A DNA stretch of 5,293 nt from Chloroflexota bacterium (GTDB taxonomy: Bacteria > Chloroflexota > Limnocylindria > P2-11E), in contig JANXXG010000269.1 in the NCBI GenBank assembly GCA_025350745.1, positions 1 to 5,293 on the forward strand, in the 5' to 3' direction. The translations under genes and the position numbers were made by a program. The notes under the pieces were generated by a model. The model ran no database searches and had not been told where the DNA came from. It worked only from the letters and a program-made list of their open reading frames with translations. This document shows, one piece after another, positions 1 through 4,878 of this stretch (positions are counted from its first letter, which is position 1; each line of letters begins with the position of its first letter).

Positions 1-167
1 CCGCCGTCCCCACCGCACCTTCGGGCGCCGCCGCGTCGTGGCGATCATCTCGCTTGCCGTGGTGCTCACGGTCTGGGAGCTCCTCGGCCGGCGACAGCCG
101 CTGTTCGCGTCGTTCCCGAGCGAGATCGCTGTCGCGGCGGCGCCCGAAGGTGCGGTGGGGACGGCGG
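1..167. repeat. 35-bp perfect inverted repeat with 97-bp spacer at the left edge
   Basis: Positions 133-167 are the exact reverse complement of positions 1-35. Identity ends at 36/132. The left arm touches the window edge, so its true length is unknown. The spacer (36-132) carries the permease C helix in the orientation opposite to the gene start at 199. If the spacer is flipped, the reading frame from 199 runs through without a break. This geometry fits a fold-back (template-switch) chimera at a contig end, and formally also fits a small invertible segment. Confidence 0.85.
2..132 (+). pseudogene. Permease C fragment (BPD_transp_1/SsuC type), N-terminal part on the plus strand
   Basis: The plus-strand reading frame is open from the window edge. 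After an arginine-rich cytoplasmic stretch it gives a first membrane helix (VVAIISLAVVLTVWELLG) and then LFASFPSEIAVAA. This matches the N-terminus of permease A of the same window (IVSLVIVLAAWEAYG, then LFVSYPSAVAAA) at about half the positions, which identifies a TauC/SsuC-like inner-membrane permease. Similarity stops at about 132-140, where the sequence enters the right arm of the inverted repeat and becomes the reverse complement of positions 1-35. The remaining roughly 200 residues, including the EAA loop, are absent. The GTG at 38 is probably not the real start, because the frame continues to the left and matches the minus-strand start at 199. The fragment is the continuation of the gene that begins there. 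It is most likely a broken assembly end rather than a true pseudogene. Confidence 0.6.
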
Positions 168-199
168 CGCCGGGGCGCGTTCAAGACCGGCGCCGCCAT
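133..199 (-). CDS. Permease C, start codon and first 22 codons (partial)
   Basis: On the minus strand an ATG lies 13 nt after the stop codon of the binding-protein gene, in the place expected for the next gene of an uptake operon. It encodes MAAPVLNAPRRRRPHRTFGRRR, a basic cytoplasmic N-tail. The last 11 to 12 of these residues (RRPHRTFGRRR) are the same ones encoded at the window's left edge on the plus strand, where they run directly into a permease first membrane helix. Joining the two pieces at the inverted repeat gives a continuous, family-typical N-terminus of about 57 residues. On the minus strand itself the frame beyond 133 has no permease character (RDSDLARERREQ), so the gene is interrupted there. 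The GGG just before the ATG is only a weak ribosome binding site, so translation may depend on coupling to the binding-protein gene. Confidence 0.55.
163..197 (-). promoter_or_regulatory. GC-rich hairpin immediately after the permease C start codon
   Basis: GGCGGCGCCGG (163-173) pairs perfectly with CCGGCGCCGCC (187-197), giving an 11-bp all-GC stem with a 13-nt loop. In the transcript of the minus strand the stem begins at the G of the ATG. It lies between the binding-protein gene and the body of permease C. Such stems can slow ribosomes or limit read-through, lowering permease output relative to the binding protein. That role is inferred. There is no T-run, so it is not a classical intrinsic terminator. 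Chance pairing in arginine/alanine codons of a GC-rich gene is a real alternative. Confidence 0.35.
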
Positions 200-212
200 C
201 CCAGTTCGATAG

Positions 213-1262
213 CTACTTGGATCCGTTGCGCGCGAGATAGTTCTTCACGAAGGTCTCGTCCACCCATCTGTCCGTCGTCGGGATCTTCCCCGTCAGCACG
301 CCGAGCTGTGCGCCGTAGCCGACGTAGGTCTCGACCGAGGGAAGATCGATCCCGCCATTGAGCGGCCAGAAACCGACCGACTTGAAGTAGTCCCAGGCCG
401 GCGCCAGGGTGTCCGGATTCGCGTCCGGGACCCAGGTCTTGGCGAAGGTCACGAATTGGTCCTTGTTGCCCGCGGCCCAGCGCATGGCATCGATATAGCC
501 GTCGACCATGACCTGCGCGAGCTTCGGGTTGGCCTTGAGCCAGGCACCGGTCGTCACCATGCCGGTGACCGGGTAGTTTCCGACGGCCTTGCCGCAGTCG
601 CTGATGATCTTGAGGGCGCCGTTGCTCTTCGCGACGGCGGCGCTCGCATCCGCGATGTGCGCCGCGCCAAAGTCGATCTGCCCGGCAAGGAGCGCGGCGA
701 CGCGGGCGCTCGTTCCGCCGATCCGGACGATCTTCAGCGAGCTGTAGTCGAAGCCCTGGTTGTTCAGGCAGAGGTGCATCACGAGCTCGCTCGCGTCACC
801 GGGCGCGCTGATCCCCTGGGTCTTGCCCTTGAGGTCCGCGACCGACGCGATCGAGGACTTCCCGAGGAGCTGGTAGTCGCTCGCGTACGTGTCCGCGGCG
901 ATCAGACGCACATCGGTGCTTGACTGCTTGACGAGGTTCACCAGGTCGGTGAGCGACATCGCCACGGCCATGTCGTCGGCGTTCGAGACGACAGCGCGCA
1001 GTGACACGTCGGTCGCCGAGGTGAAGTCGAACTTCACGGTGATGCCATACTTGTCCGCCATCGATTTCTGCCAGTAGCCGATCGCGGCGTCGTCGACGGC
1101 GGTACCGTTGATCTTCGCGACCTTCACGGTCTGGCCTTTGAATGCCGTAGCCGGGTCCACCGCGGCGGAGCCTGACGGCGTGCTGGTCGCCGGCGGCGTC
1201 GTGCACGCCGCAGCGACCAGACCGGCGGCCAACACGGCTGCAATGACGGATCGGACTCTCAT
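213..1262 (-). CDS. ABC transporter substrate-binding lipoprotein, NMT1/TauA-SsuA type
   Basis: This 349-residue extracytoplasmic solute receptor captures a small organic ligand for the adjacent importer. Residues 1-20 (MRVRSVIAAVLAAGLVAAAC) form a lipoprotein signal with a lipobox-like VAAAC, so the mature protein should be lipid-anchored at Cys20. A Thr/Ser/Pro linker follows (21-36). The periplasmic-binding-protein-II fold then begins with VKVAKINGTAVDDAAIGYW (about 46-64). Family-typical stretches are DLKGKTQGISAPGDASE (about 143-159), the hinge-and-pocket region with RVAALLAGQIDFGAA (about 187-201), and a helical C-terminal part with a GxLTGKIP segment (about 321-328). Cys165 and Cys223 in the mature part could form a disulfide. 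The start at 1262 is chosen because a strong Shine-Dalgarno sequence (GGGAGGT) lies 7 nt upstream and the signal peptide begins there. The frame extends further upstream to 1391, but that extension is not signal-like. Permease C follows 13 nt downstream. Substrate specificity (sulfonate, nitrate-like, pyrimidine precursor or other) cannot be decided from sequence. Confidence 0.9.
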   Translation of the reverse strand: MRVRSVIAAVLAAGLVAAACTTPPATSTPSGSAAVDPATAFKGQTVKVAKINGTAVDDAAIGYWQKSMADKYGITVKFDFTSATDVSLRAVVSNADDMAVAMSLTDLVNLVKQSSTDVRLIAADTYASDYQLLGKSSIASVADLKGKTQGISAPGDASELVMHLCLNNQGFDYSSLKIVRIGGTSARVAALLAGQIDFGAAHIADASAAVAKSNGALKIISDCGKAVGNYPVTGMVTTGAWLKANPKLAQVMVDGYIDAMRWAAGNKDQFVTFAKTWVPDANPDTLAPAWDYFKSVGFWPLNGGIDLPSVETYVGYGAQLGVLTGKIPTTDRWVDETFVKNYLARNGSK

Positions 1263-1269
1263 CGCCCCT

Positions 1270-1276
1270 ACCTCCC
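1270..1276 (-). promoter_or_regulatory. Ribosome binding site of the binding-protein gene
   Basis: Reading the minus strand, GGGAGGT sits 7 nt before the ATG at 1262. It is the strongest Shine-Dalgarno match that I found in the window, and it fixes the binding-protein start at 1262 rather than at the in-frame ATG at 1391. Confidence 0.8.
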
Positions 1277-1335
1277 AAGCGCCTTCCGGGGCGCGTTTCC
1301 GCACCCACGAGTGGAAATATTCCCTCGCGGGCCTT

Positions 1336-1363
1336 GTCGTAGCACAAATTTTGTTGCCGTCAA
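1336..1363 (-). promoter_or_regulatory. Candidate promoter for the binding-protein operon
   Basis: On the minus strand TTGACG (1363-1358) is a good -35 box. After a 16-nt spacer comes TACGAC (1341-1336), a weak -10 that keeps the conserved TA and the fifth-position A. It would give a leader of roughly 65 nt before the ATG at 1262. The -35 overlaps the palindrome at 1352-1365. The -10 match is poor, so this is a suggestion only. Confidence 0.25.
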
Positions 1364-1365
1364 CA
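1344..1365. promoter_or_regulatory. Overlapping palindromes in the divergent intergenic region (candidate operator)
   Basis: The 167-bp region between the divergently transcribed binding-protein and first LLM genes contains TGTTG-CCGT-CAACA (1352-1365), overlapped by ACAAA-T-TTTGT (1344-1354). It is one of the few AT-rich patches in this window. A dyad here, overlapping a -35 candidate, could be a regulator site controlling both directions, but no regulator gene is present in the window. Nothing else convincing is seen in 1277-1411. A TATGCT at 1400-1405 is a poor -10 candidate for the LLM genes and has no matching -35. Confidence 0.3.
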
Positions 1366-1418
1366 GGTAACTCTGGCAGGATTTCCGTCACTCGCCACCT
1401 ATGCTCGCCAAAAGAGAA

Positions 1419-1425
1419 GAGGAAG
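1419..1425 (+). promoter_or_regulatory. Ribosome binding site of LLM gene 1
   Basis: GAGGAAG within a purine-rich run (1411-1425) lies upstream of the GTG at 1430. The GAGG core is 7 nt from the start. It supports GTG as the start codon, which also gives the family-typical beginning MEFGLAVQNN. Confidence 0.65.
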
Positions 1426-1429
1426 CCCA

Positions 1430-2374
1430 GTGGAATTCGGCCTCGCTGTCCAGAACAATCGCCTTGGCGCGTCCGCGGAGGGAATGGATGCCTCGGCGGA
1501 GGCGGCCCTCCGGTTCGGGTTCCGGACGCTCTGGGTGGCCGATCATCTCCTCGTCTCTCGCAAGGGTGGTCCCGAAGCAGATGCGTGGTATGCCCAGTAC
1601 AACCTCCTCGAGCACGAATGGATCCTCGAGGCGCTCTTGTCGCTCATGTACATGGGCGCGCGCCATCAGAAGATCCTCCTCGGGTTAGGTGTCATCGTGC
1701 CCGCGATGCGGGACGCGCCCGCGCTCGCCAAGGAGCTCGCGACGCTCGACACGCTCACCAACGGCCGTGTCATCGCAGGCGTCGGCGTCGGCGATCCCGA
1801 GGATTACGACGAGTACCAGAACCTCGGCAAGGTCGAACGGTTCCACCGGCGCGGCAAGTACCTCGACGAGACGATCGCGCTGTGGCGCCACCTGTTCTCC
1901 GGCCGGACCGACCCATTCGTCGGGAAGTTCCATCAGCTCAACGACTTCACCTTCCAACCGCTGCCGCCTCAGGGGAAAGACTTCCGGATCTGGGCGAGCG
2001 GCCGCAGCGACCGAGGGCTCGCGCGGGTCGGCACCAACTGCGACGGCTACCTCGGCTCCCGCTGGTCTCCGCAGCAGTTCCGCGAGGCCTGGCCCGCGGT
2101 CCAGGAGAGGGCGCGCGCGAACGGCCGGCCCAAGCCCTACTTCGCAACACGCGTCCGAATGCGCATCGGCGAGGCGCCGGACGAGATCTGGAGCCTGTGC
2201 GGCCGGCCCGACGAGATGGTCCGTCACCTCGTCGAGTACGAGCAGGTCGGCGTCGACGAGATCGTCATGGTGTTCGAAGCGGTCACGCCCGAGGACATCC
2301 GGCGGGAGACCGAGCGGTTCCACGAGCAGGTCCTGCTGCCGTATCGCGATGCATCCCGGGCGGTCGTCCGATAG
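1430..2374 (+). CDS. LLM-class (luciferase-like) flavin/F420-dependent oxidoreductase, copy 1
   Basis: This 314-residue cytoplasmic enzyme belongs to the bacterial-luciferase-like TIM-barrel superfamily (PF00296). The family uses reduced FMN with oxygen, or coenzyme F420, to oxidise small organic substrates. Visible landmarks are the first beta strand (residues 2-8, EFGLAVQ), FRTLWVADHLLV (31-42) with the Asp38-His39 pair typical of the second strand, LGLGVIVPAMRDAPALAKELATLD (84-107, the 'P..R.P..lAkelAtlD' block), LTNGRVIAGVGVGDPEDYDEY (109-129, the glycine-rich stretch at the cofactor-binding face), and a late IWASGRSDRGLARVG block. Length is normal for the family, and the GTG start has a good ribosome binding site. 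The stop overlaps the apparent start of copy 2. It is divergent from the binding-protein gene, so its substrate may be the imported compound. Whether FMN or F420 is used is undecided. No flavin reductase is adjacent. Confidence 0.9.
   Translation: MEFGLAVQNNRLGASAEGMDASAEAALRFGFRTLWVADHLLVSRKGGPEADAWYAQYNLLEHEWILEALLSLMYMGARHQKILLGLGVIVPAMRDAPALAKELATLDTLTNGRVIAGVGVGDPEDYDEYQNLGKVERFHRRGKYLDETIALWRHLFSGRTDPFVGKFHQLNDFTFQPLPPQGKDFRIWASGRSDRGLARVGTNCDGYLGSRWSPQQFREAWPAVQERARANGRPKPYFATRVRMRIGEAPDEIWSLCGRPDEMVRHLVEYEQVGVDEIVMVFEAVTPEDIRRETERFHEQVLLPYRDASRAVVR
2359..2374 (+). promoter_or_regulatory. Atypical start site of LLM gene 2: SD-like sequence and ATAG stop/start overlap
   Basis: GGCGGT (2359-2364, five of six matches to GGAGGT) lies 6 nt before ATA (2371-2373). 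The ATA overlaps the TAG stop of copy 1 (2372-2374) as ATAG, by analogy with the common ATGA overlap. No ATG, GTG or TTG occurs in this frame close upstream. The first in-frame ATG downstream (2539) would remove the first two beta strands and the Asp-His pair. Confidence 0.5.
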
Positions 2375-3267
2375 AGATATCGATCGCGCTGCCCAACCAC
2401 GGCGACGGCGCGTCGCGGGAGAGCCTGCACGCGGCGGCGGAAGCCGTCGTCCGGCACCGCTGGCGCGGGGTATGGGCGGTCGACCATCTCGCTGTCGGAA
2501 GAGCCCAGGCGCGCGACTACGGGTGGACTCTCGAGACGATGCTCTCCCTGGCCTACGTCACGGCGCTGTACCCGACGGTGCATCTTGCCACCGGCGTGCT
2601 GGTCCCGCCGATGCGCGACGCGGTCCAGCTCGCGAAGGAGATCGCCACGCTCGACGCCCTGTGCGATGGCCGACTCCTGGTGGGAGTGGGCGTGGGCGAC
2701 GAGGAGGACCTCGTGGAGTACGCGAATCTCGGGAAGGGCGAGCGATTCCGACATCGCGGCGCCTACCTGGACGAGTCGATCGCCTTGTGGCGACATCTGT
2801 GGTCCGGATCAAGCGAGCCATTTGCCGGGAAGTTCCATCAGCTCAGCGACTTCGTCTTCGAGCCGCTCCCGAAGGCTCGCGAGCGCCTGCGGGTCATCTC
2901 TGGGGGTCGGTCCGATCGCGCGCTGTCGCGCGTGGGCCGCATCACCGATGGCTTCTATGCCAGCCGTTGGGGACCAGCTGAGATCGCCGAGCGCTGGCCG
3001 GGGATGCTCGAAACGGCGCAGCGGAATGGACGCATCCGACCGTACCTCGCGGCGCGGGTGCGCGTGCGGTTCGGGCCGCAGCCGTCGATCCCCGGCGTCT
3101 ACGTCATGGGTGGAGATGGCCCGTCCATGCTGGCCGAGCTGAGGCGGTTCGACACGGTCGGCACCGACGAGTTCGTCGCGGTCTTCGACTCGGTCACGCC
3201 TGAAGCCGTGACCCGCGATGCTGACCGCTTCCAGCGCGAGGTCGTGGAGCCCCTCAGCCTGTCCTAG
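2371..3267 (+). CDS. LLM-class (luciferase-like) oxidoreductase, copy 2, apparent ATA start
   Basis: This enzyme of about 298 residues is a clear paralog of copy 1. Numbering from the ATA codon, it has EISIALPNHG (2-11), VWAVDHLAV (34-42), TGVLVPPMRDAVQLAKEIATLD (74-95) and GVGVGDEEDLVEYANLG (105-121), then HRGAYLDESIALWRHL, GKFHQLSDFVFEPLP and a late SGGRSDRALSRVG block. Trp35, Asp38 and His39 fall at exactly the same residue numbers as in copy 1, which argues that translation starts at the ATA even though it is a very rare initiator. Copy 2 is about a dozen residues shorter between strands 2 and 3, where copy 1 has an extra segment (about 47-60), so substrate access may differ. The frame stays open far to the left, but that part is out-of-frame overlap with copy 1. 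The two subunits may be co-translated and might form a heteromer, as LuxA/LuxB do. That is inference. Its stop is one base from the convergent stop of permease B. Confidence 0.85.
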   Translation: MEISIALPNHGDGASRESLHAAAEAVVRHRWRGVWAVDHLAVGRAQARDYGWTLETMLSLAYVTALYPTVHLATGVLVPPMRDAVQLAKEIATLDALCDGRLLVGVGVGDEEDLVEYANLGKGERFRHRGAYLDESIALWRHLWSGSSEPFAGKFHQLSDFVFEPLPKARERLRVISGGRSDRALSRVGRITDGFYASRWGPAEIAERWPGMLETAQRNGRIRPYLAARVRVRFGPQPSIPGVYVMGGDGPSMLAELRRFDTVGTDEFVAVFDSVTPEAVTRDADRFQREVVEPLSLS

Positions 3268-3268
3268 C

Positions 3269-4108
3269 TCAGCGCTCCGACGGCTGCCACGGCGCGAGGC
3301 GGCGCTCGAGCCGCGCCATCCCGAATGTCACGGTGATCCCCACCACCATGATGAAGAGGATCGGCACGATCATGCGCGCGGTGTTGAAGCTCGTCGAAAA
3401 GTCGACGATGAGGCCGCCGATGCCGCTGACGATCGACGTGATCTCTGCAGCGATGACCCCGAGCCACGCGCCGGAGAAGCCCAAGCGGACGCCCGCGAAG
3501 ATGAACGGCACCGCCGCAGGAAGGATCACCGTCCGCATGATCTGCCGTTCGTTCGCACAGAAGCACCGCGCGCTGTCGATCAGCTCCGGGTCGACATTCT
3601 TCACGCCGGCCATCGTGTTGATGATGAGCGGGAACACGCCGGAGAAGAACACGAGCGCGAGCCGGAGCTGGATATCGAATCCGAACCACAGGACGAACAG
3701 TGGGATCAGCGCGATGTTCGGCAGAACGAACAGGAAGGTGACGTAGGGGTCCAGGACGAATTCGGCGGTCCGGTAACGGCCCATGAGCAGCCCGATAGCG
3801 ATGCCGAACGGCAGAGTGAGGATCAGTCCCAGGACGAGCGTCCCGAGGCTCTGGTACATAGCGCCCCAGATCAGCGGATGGGTCACCGCCAGGTCCCAGA
3901 ACGCGAGCGCGACATCGACCGGCGGCACGAGAAGCGCCTTGCTCGTGTGTGACGCCGTCCACCACCAGAACGAGAGCAGCACGGCAAGGGTCGTCACGCG
4001 GATCGCCCAGGTCGACGCTCGCGTGCCGACGCGCGCGTGGCGATTGAAGAGCCGGCGCGGTCCGGCGACATCGAAGCCCCTCGGGTAACGGATGCGTCGA
4101 ACGCTCAT
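3269..4108 (-). CDS. ABC transporter permease B, SsuC/TauC type
   Basis: This 279-residue integral membrane subunit of a nitrate/taurine/sulfonate-type importer has the BPD_transp_1 fold. A basic cytoplasmic tail (1-32) precedes a first membrane helix (about 36-52). Further helices lie at about 85-110, 122-145, 147-166, 200-222 and 245-264. The cytoplasmic EAA coupling loop reads LIDSARCFCANERQIMRTVILPAAVPFI (176-203), with the G/alanine position changed to Cys-Phe-Cys, which is slightly unusual. The start at 4108 is chosen because its ATG overlaps the permease A stop as ATGA, implying translational coupling. An in-frame ATG at 4129 would add only seven residues and has no visible ribosome binding site. 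It is clearly divergent from permease A, so the two may form a heterodimeric channel or belong to separate importers. Confidence 0.87.
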   Translation of the reverse strand: MSVRRIRYPRGFDVAGPRRLFNRHARVGTRASTWAIRVTTLAVLLSFWWWTASHTSKALLVPPVDVALAFWDLAVTHPLIWGAMYQSLGTLVLGLILTLPFGIAIGLLMGRYRTAEFVLDPYVTFLFVLPNIALIPLFVLWFGFDIQLRLALVFFSGVFPLIINTMAGVKNVDPELIDSARCFCANERQIMRTVILPAAVPFIFAGVRLGFSGAWLGVIAAEITSIVSGIGGLIVDFSTSFNTARMIVPILFIMVVGITVTFGMARLERRLAPWQPSER

Positions 4109-4878
4109 CGGGCCGCGGGCCTCGCCCATGGCGTGAGCCGGCCCTGCAGTGCGATGAGGACGCGCGTCAGCGCGATGCTGATCAGCCCAAGAAGGATCAG
4201 CGGCGCCAGCAGCTCATCCATCTTGAAGAACTGCGCTTTCGCGATGAGCAGCCGCCCGACCCCGGTGATCGCGACCGTCATCTCCGCCGAGATCACTCCG
4301 CCGAGCGCGCGGGCCATGCCGAGGCGGGCGCCCGTGAAGATGTACGGCAGTGTGCCGGGCACGATGATCGTGCGGAAGATCTGGAGCCGGTTCGCTGCGA
4401 AGGCACGACCGACATCGACGAGGTCCCGGTCCATGACCCGCGCGCCGGCATAGACGGTGACGATCACCGGAAAAATGGACGACAACACGATGATGACGAC
4501 CTGCATCGTGAAGCCGACCCCGAGCCAGATGACGAGAAGGGGTATCAGCGTCACGCGCGGGGTCACGTAGAGGGCGTTGACGTACGGGCTGAGTACGGTG
4601 TCGACCACGCGGCTGCGTCCCATCGCCATGCCGGTGGCGATCCCGATCGGACCCGAGATCAGAAAGCCGACCGCAAAGGCGCGGGCGGTGCTGGCGAACG
4701 CGGGCAGGATCTCCGGGATGAACCGATCGATAAAGGCCGCCGCGACGGCCGACGGGTACGAGACGAACAGGCGGTTGGAACGGCCGTACGCCTCCCAGGC
4801 GGCAAGCACGATCACAAGCGACACGATGCGCACGGACCACGGTGACCGAAGGAACCGGAGTGATCCGCGGGCGTTCAT
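4105..4878 (-). CDS. ABC transporter permease A, SsuC/TauC type
   Basis: This 257-residue inner-membrane permease has the standard length and layout of the SsuC/TauC family. It has a first helix (about 17-31, IVSLVIVLAAWEAYG), then LFVSYPSAVAAAF, a helix region with SGPIGIATGMAMGRS (75-89), LIPLLVIWLGVG (111-122), the segment IVLSSIFPVIVTVYAG (130-145), and the EAA loop DVGRAFAANRLQIFRTIIVPGTLPYI (155-180) that docks on the ATPase. The C-terminal helix spans about 225-245. Its ATG follows the TAG of the ATP-binding gene with no gap (TAGATG), and its TGA overlaps the start of permease B, so all three are likely one transcript with coupled translation. The N-terminus closely resembles the broken permease C at the left end of the window, suggesting that A and C are the nearer relatives. 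Confidence 0.9.
   Translation of the reverse strand: MNARGSLRFLRSPWSVRIVSLVIVLAAWEAYGRSNRLFVSYPSAVAAAFIDRFIPEILPAFASTARAFAVGFLISGPIGIATGMAMGRSRVVDTVLSPYVNALYVTPRVTLIPLLVIWLGVGFTMQVVIIVLSSIFPVIVTVYAGARVMDRDLVDVGRAFAANRLQIFRTIIVPGTLPYIFTGARLGMARALGGVISAEMTVAITGVGRLLIAKAQFFKMDELLAPLILLGLISIALTRVLIALQGRLTPWARPAAR

Noticed and set aside
1..167. Hairpin telomere of a linear replicon
   Set aside because: The spacer is ordinary permease coding sequence that rejoins the gene when flipped. A telomere loop would not carry a gene fragment matching the start 60 bases away.
456..923. Plus-strand open frame antisense to the binding-protein gene
   Set aside because: It has no recognisable domain or ribosome binding site and lies wholly opposite a well-supported gene.
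1263..1391. N-terminal extension of the binding protein to the in-frame ATG at 1391
   Set aside because: The strong ribosome binding site and the lipoprotein signal both start at 1262. The extension would bury the signal peptide and covers the promoter region.
2355..2361. CCCGGGC heptamer as a programmed -1 frameshift site fusing LLM 1 to LLM 2
   Set aside because: The heptamer fits the slippery pattern, but its phase is wrong for the LLM 1 reading frame (zero-frame codons are TCC CGG GCG). The stop/start overlap explains the junction better.
1108..2370. Long plus-strand open frame continuing upstream of LLM gene 2
   Set aside because: The translation upstream of 2371 is arginine/proline-rich and out of frame with the binding-protein and LLM gene 1 coding sequences. 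It is a GC-rich shadow, and only the part from 2371 onward has family similarity.
3218..4840. Long open frames antisense or out of frame to permeases A and B
   Set aside because: They are rich in Arg, Asp and His with no family resemblance, typical of GC-rich shadow frames. The minus-strand permease frames have clear helices and EAA loops.
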